Assembly (NCBI GenBank): GCA_964435285.1
Contig: CAYSYA010000004.1
Location: 1-64,000 of the forward strand
Source of the DNA: GCA-2718035 sp964435285
GTDB taxonomy: Bacteria > Bacteroidota > Bacteroidia > Flavobacteriales > TMED113
Length of the DNA stretch: 64,000 bases
Reading direction: 5' to 3'
In this document: piece by piece, positions 52,457 through 61,481 of the stretch
How positions within the stretch are numbered: the first letter of the stretch is position 1
Layout: each line of letters opens with the position of its first letter
The notes under the pieces: generated by a model
Databases searched by the model: none
What the model was told of the DNA's origin: nothing
Seen by the model: only the letters and a program-made list of their open reading frames with translations
Program-made: the position numbers and the translations under genes

Positions 52457-53467
52457 TTATTGATGAATAATTCTAAAAATTAATTGATTCAAATATTTTG
52501 GATTTAAATTATCTGAAACAGGAATACCTTTAGACGCAAGGTCAGCATTTTTTAAAAAACTAATAATTTTTATGCATTTTTCAAAAGTATAGTAATCGTG
52601 TGCTGATTTGTACATTGAATAAAAATATGGATTGATTTTTAATTTTGATGACGCCGAGAATTTTGTTTTATCATGTAAAGAATGAAAAACCAATACTTTT
52701 GAAAAAAAATTATATAAAGATGATATGATAAGTACAATTGGAAATTTGTTATCAATTAAATAGTTGATTATTCTTTGAGATTTAATTAAATCATTAGATG
52801 CTAATGATTTTTGTAACTCAAAGGAATTAAAATCTCTACTAATTCCAACATATTTTTCTATATCCGTTTCACTTATTTCTTTTTTTGATAATGATATTGT
52901 CAACTTGTCAATTTCATTTGTAATTTTTTCTAAATCGTTACCTAAATACTCGGATAATATAACACTAACCTTGTTATTCGATGTATATCCTTTCTCTTTT
53001 ATATAATTATTTATCCAAGACGGAACTTGATTCTCAAAAAGTTTTTTGCTCTCAAATAAAGTATAATTTTTTTTACTTAATATTTTGAACCAATTTTTAT
53101 TTTTTAAAGTTTTAATAGACTTCCAATCTTTATTAATACATATAGCTAAAATTGTTGAATTTTGAGGAGCTAAAAAATATGATTCTAGTAAATCTATTTT
53201 TGTTAAGTTTTCAGCATTCTTTATAATAATTAACTGCATTTTTCCAGAAATTGGATATGATTTTAATTCGCATAATAAATTATTCATATCAACATTCTTG
53301 TCGGCATAAATAATTTTTTCGTCAAATGCTTTACTTTCATTGGGAACAACATTTTTTTGTAATGACAAACAAATTTTATTTATAAAGTAAGGTTCATCCC
53401 CAAATAGTAAGTATATAGGAGAAAATGATTTTTTATTAATAAGATCAATTATTTTGAAATAATTCAT
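52457..53467 (-). CDS. holA: DNA polymerase III delta subunit
   Basis: 336 residues. PIYLLFGDEPYFINKICLSL at the N-terminus and the ENLTKIDLLESYFLAPQNST region are typical of HolA, the clamp-loader wrench that opens the sliding clamp. C-terminal collar domain present. DnaX, another clamp-loader part, is also in this window. Confidence 0.92.
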   Translation of the reverse strand: MNYFKIIDLINKKSFSPIYLLFGDEPYFINKICLSLQKNVVPNESKAFDEKIIYADKNVDMNNLLCELKSYPISGKMQLIIIKNAENLTKIDLLESYFLAPQNSTILAICINKDWKSIKTLKNKNWFKILSKKNYTLFESKKLFENQVPSWINNYIKEKGYTSNNKVSVILSEYLGNDLEKITNEIDKLTISLSKKEISETDIEKYVGISRDFNSFELQKSLASNDLIKSQRIINYLIDNKFPIVLIISSLYNFFSKVLVFHSLHDKTKFSASSKLKINPYFYSMYKSAHDYYTFEKCIKIISFLKNADLASKGIPVSDNLNPKYLNQLIFRIIHQ

Positions 53468-53513
53468 TTTAAAAAAATACTATTAATTTTAAAAAAAAGA
53501 TAAAACTTAAAAA

Positions 53514-53954
53514 TTGAAATACACAACTAAAACAAAATATATTAATAATAAAGAGTATATATATGACCCTACTAGAAAAAAATATTTAATTAATTCTCCT
53601 GAAGAATGGATTAGACAAAATTTTATTGAGTATTTACATAATAAAAAAGGATTTCCAATATCATTAATGGCTACAGAAAAGCTAACAATAATTAATAATC
53701 AAAAAAATAGATCTGATATAGTTTGCTTTAATAGACAAGGTAAACCAATTTTATTAGTGGAGTGTAAATCTGAAAAAATTATTCTAGACTCAAATGTTTT
53801 CGAACAAGCACAAAATTATAATTCAGTTTTAAAAACAAAATATATATTAATAACAAACGGTAAAAAAACCATATGTTTTTATATTGATAAGAACCAAGCT
53901 AAGTGTTTAAAAAAAATACCGAACTACCATGAAATTGAAGATTTAAATGATTAA
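53514..53954 (+). CDS. HsdR N-terminal-like PD-(D/E)XK protein
   Basis: 146 residues from a TTG; no ATG is available before residue 51. Contains the nuclease-fold core: Asp in RSDIVCF, then LLVECKSE (ExK). This small domain resembles the N-terminus of type I restriction subunit R, but no methylase or helicase gene is present, so it is not a restriction system. Standalone copies are common in Bacteroidota next to holA; role unknown. Confidence 0.8.
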   Translation: MKYTTKTKYINNKEYIYDPTRKKYLINSPEEWIRQNFIEYLHNKKGFPISLMATEKLTIINNQKNRSDIVCFNRQGKPILLVECKSEKIILDSNVFEQAQNYNSVLKTKYILITNGKKTICFYIDKNQAKCLKKIPNYHEIEDLND

Positions 53955-53992
53955 AAATATCATTTAAATAGAAATTGTTTAATATATAATAT

Positions 53993-54000
53993 TAAATTTG
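53993..54000 (+). promoter_or_regulatory. Candidate -7 element upstream of purB
   Basis: TAAATTTG matches TAnnTTTG exactly and ends 23 bases before the purB ATG. No TTTG is found at the proper -33 distance. Confidence 0.4.
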
Positions 54001-54023
54001 AAAGCTCAAAACAGTAATTAAAT

Positions 54024-55358
54024 ATGAGTTTTTTAGATCAAATTTCCCCAATTGACGGCAGGTATGGAGAAAGAACAAGAAAATTATCGATTTTTTTTTC
54101 CGAAGCAGGACTTATCAAATATAGAATTAAAATTGAAATCTATTATTTTCTTGAACTTTGTAAAATTATTCCTTCTTTAAAAAAGATAAATAAATCTGAT
54201 CTAAAAAAAGTTGAATCTATTTACTTAAAATTAAATTCATCTGATATAAAAAAAGTCAAAAAAATTGAAAAAAAAATTAATCATGACGTCAAAGCAGTAG
54301 AATATTTTATTAAAGAAAAAATCACAAAAATTGGTTTAGAAAAATATAAAGAATTTATTCATTTTGGACTTACATCTCAAGATATTAATAATACCGCCAC
54401 TCCTCTTTTATTTAAAGATAGTTTAAATGAAATTATCTTTCCTCAAATTGAAGAATTAATTAAAAAAATTGAACTTTTAGCAAGAAAATGGAAAAGTATT
54501 TCTATGCTAGCTAGGACTCATGGTCAAGCAGCATCTCCTACTAAATTGGGCAAAGAAATGAAAGTTTTTTCAGAAAGACTTAAAACACAATTTAATTATT
54601 TAAAAAAAATACCTCACTCAGGAAAATTTGGTGGGGCTACTGGAAACTTAAATGCTCACTATGTCGCCTTCCCTAAGAAAAACTGGCATTCTTTTTCGAA
54701 ACAATATTTAAAATCTTTAGGCCTTTCCCGTTCTTACCCAACAACTCAAATAGAACATTATGATAATTTATCAAATCAATTAGATACCATTAAAAGATTT
54801 AATACAATTTTAATTGATTTAAATAGAGATTTTTGGACATACATCTCAATGGATTACTTTAAACAAGTTGTAAATAAAAAAGAAGTTGGTTCATCAGCGA
54901 TGCCACATAAAATCAACCCAATTGATTTTGAAAACTCTGAAGGAAATCTAGGATTAGCTAATTCATTGTTTAAACATCTTTCAGAAAAACTACCTATTTC
55001 AAGATTACAAAGAGATTTAACTGATTCAACAGTTCTTAGGAATCTTGGTGTTCCTATAGCACATAGTTTTATTGCTTACAATAATTTACTAAAAGGACTA
55101 AATAAATTAATAGTCAATGAAGAAAAAATTAAAGAAGATTTAGATAAAAATTGGTTAGTAGTTAGTGAAGCAATTCAAACAATATTAAGGAGAGAAGGTT
55201 TTAATAATCCATATGAACAACTAAAAAATCTTACAAGAAATAATAAATACGTAGGTGAAAAAGAGATTAAGTTATTTATTAATTCATTAAAAATTAATAA
55301 CAAGCTTAAAGATGAGTTAATGAAAATTAAACCAGATAATTATACTGGTAAATCTTAA
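54024..55358 (+). CDS. purB: Adenylosuccinate lyase
   Basis: 444 residues, fumarase/aspartase superfamily. SPIDGRYGERT opening, FIHFGLTSQDINNTATPLL, ARTHGQAASPTKLGKEM and the signature loop SSAMPHKINPIDFENSEGN. It acts twice in purine synthesis (SAICAR and adenylosuccinate cleavage). The close match to the E. coli-type PurB loop makes the call firm. One base separates its end from that of lhgO. Confidence 0.96.
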   Translation: MSFLDQISPIDGRYGERTRKLSIFFSEAGLIKYRIKIEIYYFLELCKIIPSLKKINKSDLKKVESIYLKLNSSDIKKVKKIEKKINHDVKAVEYFIKEKITKIGLEKYKEFIHFGLTSQDINNTATPLLFKDSLNEIIFPQIEELIKKIELLARKWKSISMLARTHGQAASPTKLGKEMKVFSERLKTQFNYLKKIPHSGKFGGATGNLNAHYVAFPKKNWHSFSKQYLKSLGLSRSYPTTQIEHYDNLSNQLDTIKRFNTILIDLNRDFWTYISMDYFKQVVNKKEVGSSAMPHKINPIDFENSEGNLGLANSLFKHLSEKLPISRLQRDLTDSTVLRNLGVPIAHSFIAYNNLLKGLNKLIVNEEKIKEDLDKNWLVVSEAIQTILRREGFNNPYEQLKNLTRNNKYVGEKEIKLFINSLKINNKLKDELMKIKPDNYTGKS

Positions 55359-55359
55359 A

Positions 55360-56556
55360 TTAATTTATTGAACTGTAGTGTTCTAAAATATAATCACCTA
55401 TAGATAAACAAGCAGTTGCCGCAGGTGATGGAGCATTTAGAACATGAATATTTTTATTATTTTTTTTAATTCTAAAGTCATCTATTACTTCACCGTTATT
55501 TCCTAATGCCATTGCTCTTACTCCAGTTCGGCCTTCAATAATTTCATCTATAGTTAAAGAAGGCATCATTCTTTGTAACTGTTTTAAAAAAAGTCTTTTT
55601 GAATAAGAACGTTTTAATTCATTTAAACCAAATCTCCAATGTTTGAAAAATAATTTCCAAATAGGAGGATAACTTAACGAATCAAGAGTGTCTTTTATAT
55701 TAAAATCACTCTTTTTATAACCCTCCCTTTTAAATGTAAAAACTGCATTTGGACCACATTCAACACTTCCATCCGTCATGCGAGTAAAATGAACACCTAA
55801 AAATGGAAACTCAGGATTTGGCACTGGATATACTAAATTTTTAATTTTATGTTTAGCATCATTATTTAGTTGGTAATATTCCCCCCTGAAAGAAACAATT
55901 TTTAAATCTAAATTAAGATTATCTTTTTTTGCTAATCTGTCGGAGAATAACCCTCCACAAAAAATAAAATTTTTTGCAGTAAAAACCCCTAGACTTGTTG
56001 AAATAGAGTTTTCATTTATTTTTTCAACTTTACAATTATTTATAATCTTACTTTTACTATTAATTTTTAAAACCTTTTCCCTTAAACATTTTGCTACTTC
56101 TCTATAATCAATAATTCCCGTTTGCGGAACCCAAATAGCAGCCTTACCATGTATAAATGGTTCTATTTCCTTAATTTCATTTTCATTAATAATTTTTAAA
56201 TTACTTAAACCATTTTTTTTTCCTCTTTCTAATAAATTAGGAAGCTGTGCTTTTTCTTTTTCATTTACAGCAACTACAATTTTACCACAAACATCATGTT
56301 TTATATTATTCTTTCTAGCAAATTCTACTAATTGTTCTCTTCCATTTACACAATTCTTTGCTTTATATGAACCAGGTTTATAATATAAACCTGAGTGTAA
56401 AACACCAGAGTTTCTCCCACTTTGATGTAATGCTAAATCTTTTTCTTTTTCAACTAATAAAATATTTTTTTTGTTGAATTTTTTTTGGAATTTATAAGCA
56501 ACAGATAGACCTACTAAGCCTCCTCCAACAATAATTATGTCAAAATTATTATTCAT
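55360..56556 (-). CDS. lhgO: L-2-hydroxyglutarate oxidase
   Basis: 398 residues, FAD-dependent DAO fold: dinucleotide-binding IIVGGGLVGLSVAY at ~6-19, then HQSGRNSGVLHSGLYYKPGS, the family mark, and GGLFSDRLA. It oxidises L-2-hydroxyglutarate to 2-oxoglutarate, passing electrons to the membrane quinone pool. Last gene of an acn-MFS-lhgO unit with one-base gaps. Confidence 0.94.
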   Translation of the reverse strand: MNNNFDIIIVGGGLVGLSVAYKFQKKFNKKNILLVEKEKDLALHQSGRNSGVLHSGLYYKPGSYKAKNCVNGREQLVEFARKNNIKHDVCGKIVVAVNEKEKAQLPNLLERGKKNGLSNLKIINENEIKEIEPFIHGKAAIWVPQTGIIDYREVAKCLREKVLKINSKSKIINNCKVEKINENSISTSLGVFTAKNFIFCGGLFSDRLAKKDNLNLDLKIVSFRGEYYQLNNDAKHKIKNLVYPVPNPEFPFLGVHFTRMTDGSVECGPNAVFTFKREGYKKSDFNIKDTLDSLSYPPIWKLFFKHWRFGLNELKRSYSKRLFLKQLQRMMPSLTIDEIIEGRTGVRAMALGNNGEVIDDFRIKKNNKNIHVLNAPSPAATACLSIGDYILEHYSSIN

Positions 56557-56557
56557 A

Positions 56558-57889
56558 TTAATCTACATTTAAAGGTCTAAATATAATATAACCTATAAGA
56601 AAAAAAAGAATAACAACTAATAACCCCATTTGCGCAGAATAAACAGACAATAAAGCAAAGAGAAAAGGTCCTAAAAAAGCTGTAGCTTTTCCAGTAAATG
56701 CATAAAATCCAAAAAATTCATTTGTTTTTTCTTCAGGTGTAAGTCTAGCCATTAAAGATCGACTACATGATTGGCTTGGACCTGTCATAATACCAATTAA
56801 AATACCCGCCAACCAAAATATACTTTTTCCTATTAATATATTATTAAAGTATGGTGCAAAAAAAGCTAAGGTGACAGCAAAAAACAAAGTAATTATACTA
56901 ATTTCTATACAGAATTTAGGACCTAAAGAATCTTCAATTCTTCCAAAATAAAATGAACCTAAACAAGCAAATACATTTAAAACAATTCCTAAAATTAAAG
57001 TTTCTGTTAAAGTAAAATCTAAAGTTTCTATTGCATAAGCCCCACCCAATGCAAAAATTGTAATCAAAGCATCATTATAAAATAATCTTGCAACTAAAAA
57101 TCTTACAATTTTTTTATATTTTTTTATATCATTAAAAGTATTAAATATGGCTGAAAATGACTTTTTAATATGTTTTTTTGTTAATTTCTCAGATTTTTTT
57201 TCTCTTACTAAATAAAAGGCAGGTATGCTAAAAACACAGAACCAAACAGCAACAAATATGGTTGAAAATCGGACAATTTTTAATTCTAGGTCAATAAAAT
57301 TTATTAAAATCATTGGTAAAATTATCATTAAAGAAAATAGAAAAATTAATGATAATAAGCCTCCAAGAAAACCCAGTCCCCACGCAAATCCTGAAATTTT
57401 GCCAAAATTTTTTTTTTCTGTTATTTCAGGCAGATATGAGTTGCAAATAACACTACCTAATTCAAATCCAATATTTGCAATAATAAAGTATACAAAAGCT
57501 GAATAAACATCTCCTTCTTTAAAAAAAAATAAGCAACCTGTAGCAATTATGCAGGTCCAAGTTGATAATATAAAAAAGAACTTTCGAAAACCACCTGTAT
57601 CAGAAATTGCACCAATTATAGGAGAAATAAAAGCAACAAAAATAGCTGTTATTGAAATAGCTAAGCTCCATAATCCTATACCATTAATTTCATCTGAAGC
57701 ACAAATTACATCAGTAAAAAAAGGAGCATATAAAAAAGTTATAATTATTGTTGTAAATGGTTGATTTGCAAAGTCATAAAATGACCAAGCAATTACTTCT
57801 CTTTTATTTTTTAAGTGATTAAAAAAAGTAAAGTTTTTATCGAAAAATCTAGCGAAAAATCTAGCGAAAAAAACTGAAAAAAATCTCAT
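56558..57889 (-). CDS. UMF1-type major-facilitator transporter
   Basis: 443 residues with about twelve membrane helices. The family opening EVIAWSFYDFANQPFTTII (after a ~32-residue tail), GLGFLGGLLSLIF and the C-terminal segment TGPSQSCSRSLMARLTPE fit the UMF1/Atg22-like branch. The tail repeats FFARFFARFF, reflecting a short tandem DNA repeat. Substrate unknown; position between aconitase and L-2-hydroxyglutarate oxidase could hint at an organic acid or amino acid, which is only inference. Confidence 0.88.
   Translation of the reverse strand: MRFFSVFFARFFARFFDKNFTFFNHLKNKREVIAWSFYDFANQPFTTIIITFLYAPFFTDVICASDEINGIGLWSLAISITAIFVAFISPIIGAISDTGGFRKFFFILSTWTCIIATGCLFFFKEGDVYSAFVYFIIANIGFELGSVICNSYLPEITEKKNFGKISGFAWGLGFLGGLLSLIFLFSLMIILPMILINFIDLELKIVRFSTIFVAVWFCVFSIPAFYLVREKKSEKLTKKHIKKSFSAIFNTFNDIKKYKKIVRFLVARLFYNDALITIFALGGAYAIETLDFTLTETLILGIVLNVFACLGSFYFGRIEDSLGPKFCIEISIITLFFAVTLAFFAPYFNNILIGKSIFWLAGILIGIMTGPSQSCSRSLMARLTPEEKTNEFFGFYAFTGKATAFLGPFLFALLSVYSAQMGLLVVILFFLIGYIIFRPLNVD
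57838..57866 (-). repeat. Short tandem repeat in the start of the UMF1 transporter gene
   Basis: Two adjacent near-copies of GAAAAATCTAGC (plus strand) followed by a partial third. It encodes the repeated FFAR residues at the extreme N-terminus, before the first membrane helix. Confidence 0.6.
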
Positions 57890-57890
57890 T

Positions 57891-60158
57891 TTATAAATTT
57901 TGAGATTTAATTTTATTTAATGCAGATCCATATTTAAACCAATCTATCTGAGATTCATTATAGGTGTGATTTACTAGTATCTCAACAGACTGACCATTAG
58001 CATGATTAATTTTAACTTTTAGATTTTTATTAGGAGCAAATTCATTTAAATCAATGAAATCAAATGAATCATCTTCTAAAATTTTATCATAATCTGACTC
58101 GTTACTAAAAGTTAAAGCAAGTACACCTTGTTTCTTTAAATTTGTTTCATGAATTCTAGCAAAAGACTTAACAATAACTGCACAAACTCCTAAATGTCTT
58201 GGCTCCATAGCAGCATGTTCTCTGGAAGAACCTTCTCCATAATTATGATCTCCAATTACTACGGAAGATATTCCTGAGGACTTGTATGCTCTAGCCACTT
58301 TAGGAACTTCATCATATGAGTTATTTAATAAGTTTTTTACACTATTTGTTGCTCCTCCAAAGGCATTAACAGCACCTATTAAACAGTTATTTGAAATATT
58401 ATCTAAATGCCCTCTATATCGTAACCAAGGACCAGCCATTGAGATATGGTCAGTTGTACATTTTCCAAAAGCTTTAATTAGTAATTTAGCATTTACGATA
58501 TTACTTCCGTCCCATTCAGGAAAAGGATTTAATATTTGCAATCTATCAGAATCAGGATTGACAACAACTTTAACATTAGAACCATCTTTAGAGGGCTCTT
58601 GGTATCCATTATCTTCTACAGCAAAGCCTTTCAATGGTAACTCAGATCCATTTGGTTCACTTAACATAACATCTTCTCCTTTTTTATTTCTTAAAGTATC
58701 GGTGATAGGATTGAAGTCTAACTTTCCTGAAATCGCAATTGCTGCAACTATTTCAGGTGATGTTACAAAAGCATGAGTATTTGGATTACCATCAGCTCTT
58801 TTTGCAAAATTTCTATTAAAAGAATGGACGATGGAATTCTTTTCTTTTTTTTCAGAGCCAGCTCTAGCCCATTGCCCAATACATGGGCCGCAAGCATTAG
58901 TAAATATTTTAGTTGAACCAAAGTTCTTGAAAATATCTAGCAAACCATCTCTTTCAGCAGTATATCTAACCTGTTCGGATCCTGGGTTAATACCTAATAT
59001 TGCTTTTGGCTTAACTCCTTTTGAAATGGCGTCATCAACAATTGATGCTGCTCTAGTTAAATCTTCGTAAGATGAATTAGTACAAGAACCAATTAAAGCC
59101 CACTCAATATCTGTCGGCCAATTGTTCTTTTTTGCCTTTTCTTTCATTAATGATATAGGAGTCGCTAAATCTGGAGTAAATGGTCCATTTAAATGAGGTT
59201 CTAACTGACTCAAATTAATTTCTATAACTTGATCAAAATAGTCTTCCGGATTTTGATAAACCTCTTCATCCCCAGTTAAACATTCTTTTATTTTATTTGC
59301 TTCATCTGCAATAATTGATCTAGAAGTAGCTCTTAAATAACGTTCCATACTTTCATCATATCCAAAAGTTGAAGTAGTTGCACCAATTTCAGCTCCCATA
59401 TTACAAATTGTCCCTTTACCAGTACAGGATAGTGATTTTGCACCTTCTCCAAAATACTCAACAATACATCCAGTTCCTCCTTTTACAGTCAAAATTCCTG
59501 CTAATTTTAAAATAACATCCTTTGCTGAAGCCCATCCAGATAACTTTCCAGTTAATTTAACTCCAATTAATTTAGGAAATTTAAGTTCCCATGGCATTCC
59601 ACACATTACATCTACTGCATCAGCGCCACCAACACCTATAGCAATCATACCTAAACCTCCGGCATTAACTGTATGAGAATCGGTACCTATCATCATTCCG
59701 CCAGGAAAAGCATAATTTTCTAAAATAACTTGATGAATAATTCCAGCACCTGGCTTCCAAAATCCTATACCGTACTTATTACATACTGAACTTAAAAAAT
59801 TAAAAACTTCATTATTTTGGTTTAAAGCTTCTTGTAGGTCTTTATCTGCCCCAATTTTTGCTTGAATTAAATGATCAGCATGTACAGTTGATGGAACTGC
59901 TACAGACTTTTTACCTGCTTGCATAAATTGAAGTAATGCCATTTGTGCAGTAGCATCCTGCATTGCAACTCTATCAGGATTGAAATCTACATAATCAACT
60001 CCCCTATTAAAATCTTTTTTTTTTTGATTTTCAGATAAATGAGTAAATAAAATTTTTTCAGATAATGTTAATGGTCTTTTTACAATTTTTCTGAAAACAG
60101 AAATATAATCTGGATATTTAGAATATAAATCTTTAACTAACTGTATATCAAACGGCAT
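57891..60158 (-). CDS. acn: Aconitate hydratase, mitochondrial-like type
   Basis: 755 residues. The 4Fe-4S ligands are seen in GSCTNSSYED and TNACGPCIGQW; the swivel domain has GDHNYGEGSSREHAAMEPRHLG. The length and wording match the mitochondrial-like bacterial aconitases (MPFDIQLVKDLYSKYPDYIS opening) rather than AcnB. It converts citrate to isocitrate; a eukaryote-type isocitrate dehydrogenase is encoded a few kb away. First gene of the acn-MFS-lhgO unit. Confidence 0.97.
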   Translation of the reverse strand: MPFDIQLVKDLYSKYPDYISVFRKIVKRPLTLSEKILFTHLSENQKKKDFNRGVDYVDFNPDRVAMQDATAQMALLQFMQAGKKSVAVPSTVHADHLIQAKIGADKDLQEALNQNNEVFNFLSSVCNKYGIGFWKPGAGIIHQVILENYAFPGGMMIGTDSHTVNAGGLGMIAIGVGGADAVDVMCGMPWELKFPKLIGVKLTGKLSGWASAKDVILKLAGILTVKGGTGCIVEYFGEGAKSLSCTGKGTICNMGAEIGATTSTFGYDESMERYLRATSRSIIADEANKIKECLTGDEEVYQNPEDYFDQVIEINLSQLEPHLNGPFTPDLATPISLMKEKAKKNNWPTDIEWALIGSCTNSSYEDLTRAASIVDDAISKGVKPKAILGINPGSEQVRYTAERDGLLDIFKNFGSTKIFTNACGPCIGQWARAGSEKKEKNSIVHSFNRNFAKRADGNPNTHAFVTSPEIVAAIAISGKLDFNPITDTLRNKKGEDVMLSEPNGSELPLKGFAVEDNGYQEPSKDGSNVKVVVNPDSDRLQILNPFPEWDGSNIVNAKLLIKAFGKCTTDHISMAGPWLRYRGHLDNISNNCLIGAVNAFGGATNSVKNLLNNSYDEVPKVARAYKSSGISSVVIGDHNYGEGSSREHAAMEPRHLGVCAVIVKSFARIHETNLKKQGVLALTFSNESDYDKILEDDSFDFIDLNEFAPNKNLKVKINHANGQSVEILVNHTYNESQIDWFKYGSALNKIKSQNL

Positions 60159-60191
60159 TTTTAATATATAATATTTTTATTTATTCAAAAA

Positions 60192-60647
60192 TTATTTTTC
60201 AGCAACAACCTCAAAATCAATATTAGCACTTACATCTCTGTGAAGCCTAATTTCCGCACTATATGAACCAATTTTTTTAATATTAGAAGAAGGTAATAAC
60301 TTAATGTACTTTTTATCTATATCAAAACCTAACTTGGATAAGGTTTCTGAAAAAATGCTATTATTAACTGAGCCAAATAAACTAATTCCATCTTCAGAAA
60401 CTTTAGCTTTAATTGAGACTTTAGTTTCACTTAATTTTTCACTAAGTACATTTGCCTCTTTAACTAATGACTCTTCTTTGTGACTTCTTTGTTTAATATT
60501 TTCAGCTAAAACTTTTTTTGAAGAACCGTTTGCTGCAACTGCTAAACCTTGTGGAATCAAATAATTTCTAGCATAACCATTTTTAACATTTACAATATCG
60601 TCTTTAAAACCACAATGTAAAACATCTTTTAATAAAATAACCTCCAT
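60192..60647 (-). CDS. rplI: 50S ribosomal protein L9
   Basis: 151 residues. MEVILLKDVLHCGFKDDIVN, then KNGYARNYLIPQGLAV, the L9 signature; long connecting helix and C-terminal domain follow. Third gene of rpsF-rpsR-rplI. Confidence 0.97.
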   Translation of the reverse strand: MEVILLKDVLHCGFKDDIVNVKNGYARNYLIPQGLAVAANGSSKKVLAENIKQRSHKEESLVKEANVLSEKLSETKVSIKAKVSEDGISLFGSVNNSIFSETLSKLGFDIDKKYIKLLPSSNIKKIGSYSAEIRLHRDVSANIDFEVVAEK

Positions 60648-60654
60648 ACTTTTT

Positions 60655-60945
60655 TTATTTTAATAGATCAGAAACGTAAGGCAATAAACCTAAATGTCTA
60701 GCTCTCTTGATCGCAAGGGCTACTTTTCTTTGAAACTTTAATGAGTTTCCAGTAATTCTCCTAGGCAAAATCTTTCCCTGTTCATTTAAAAAGCGTAATA
60801 AAAAATCTGGGTCCTTGTAATCAATATACTTAATTTTCATTTTTTTAAACCTACAGTATTTTTTACCGGTTTTTACATCCATCTCTACTGGAGTTAAGTA
60901 TCTTAACTCAGATGTGTTTTCGGTTTTTTCAAGTTTAGTTTCCAT
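60655..60945 (-). CDS. rpsR: 30S ribosomal protein S18
   Basis: 96 residues with DFLLRFLNEQGKILPRRITG and the LKFQRKVALAIKRARHLGLL core of S18. The KKYCRFKK segment keeps only one Cys. It pairs with S6 on the platform of the small subunit. Seven bases before rplI. Confidence 0.97.
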   Translation of the reverse strand: METKLEKTENTSELRYLTPVEMDVKTGKKYCRFKKMKIKYIDYKDPDFLLRFLNEQGKILPRRITGNSLKFQRKVALAIKRARHLGLLPYVSDLLK

Positions 60946-60961
60946 ATTTCCTAACTAATGT

Positions 60962-61315
60962 TTATTTTTTTTTATCATCTTTTTTTTGCAATCTCTCTCT
61001 TCTTTTTTCAGCATATGAAATTGCATGTTTATCTAATTTTACAGTCATCCATCTCATTACCCTTTCATCTCTTTTAAAATTCAATTCAAAATCTGAAATG
61101 AAATTTCCATCAGAGGATTTAAATTCAAACAAAAAATAGAAACCAGATTTCTTTTTTTCAATGGAATATGCTAATTTTTTTAACCCCCAAGATTCTTTGG
61201 ATATGATATCAGCTTTTTTAGATATTAAAAAATCCTCGTATTTTTTTGCTGTCTGACCCGCTTGTTCCTCTGATAAAACAGGATTGACAATAAAAACAGT
61301 CTCGTAATGCATCAT
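60962..61315 (-). CDS. rpsF: 30S ribosomal protein S6
   Basis: 117 residues. NPVLSEEQAGQTAKKYEDF, SWGLKKLAYSIEKKKSGFYF and VMRWMTVKLDKH are S6 marks; the Lys-rich tail is a usual extension. First gene of the S6-S18-L9 operon with a well-formed promoter upstream. Confidence 0.97.
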   Translation of the reverse strand: MMHYETVFIVNPVLSEEQAGQTAKKYEDFLISKKADIISKESWGLKKLAYSIEKKKSGFYFLFEFKSSDGNFISDFELNFKRDERVMRWMTVKLDKHAISYAEKRRERLQKKDDKKK

Positions 61316-61338
61316 TGTTAATTACTTTTTAAAATTAA

Positions 61339-61356
61339 ACCTCATTTATAAGAGGT
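61339..61356 (-). promoter_or_regulatory. Small hairpin in the rpsF leader
   Basis: On the minus strand ACCTC, eight loop bases, GAGGT, with CCG directly before it. S6:S18 can bind a stem with a CCG in rpsF leaders of other bacteria. Here the CCG lies at or just above the predicted transcription start and the stem is only five pairs, so the match is weak. Confidence 0.3.
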
Positions 61357-61359
61357 CGG

Positions 61360-61391
61360 CAAATGTAATCAATATTAGACTAATAAACAAA
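61360..61391 (-). promoter_or_regulatory. Promoter of the rpsF-rpsR-rplI operon
   Basis: On the minus strand TTTG, 20 bases, TACATTTG: both halves match the Bacteroidota primary promoter exactly. It lies about 45 bases before the rpsF ATG. The best promoter in the window. Confidence 0.7.
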
Positions 61392-61404
61392 TAAAATATT
61401 CTAA

Positions 61405-61424
61405 ACAACTATTGAAGAAGTTGT
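61405..61424. repeat. 6-base inverted repeat between the rpsF promoter and dnaX
   Basis: ACAACT, eight bases, AGTTGT: a perfect dyad in the 166-base divergent region. It could be an operator or the stem of a short hairpin followed by an A/T run, but nothing else supports a role. Confidence 0.25.
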
Positions 61425-61481
61425 AAAAATATTTTTTATTAATTTAGAGACTTAAAATAATTACAAAATATTATTCTATCA

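Noticed and set aside
53514..53954. Restriction-modification system
   Set aside because: Only an HsdR N-terminal-like domain is present; no methylase, specificity or helicase gene nearby.
58282..58776. 164-codon open frame on the plus strand
   Set aside because: Antisense to aconitase, whose motifs occupy this stretch.
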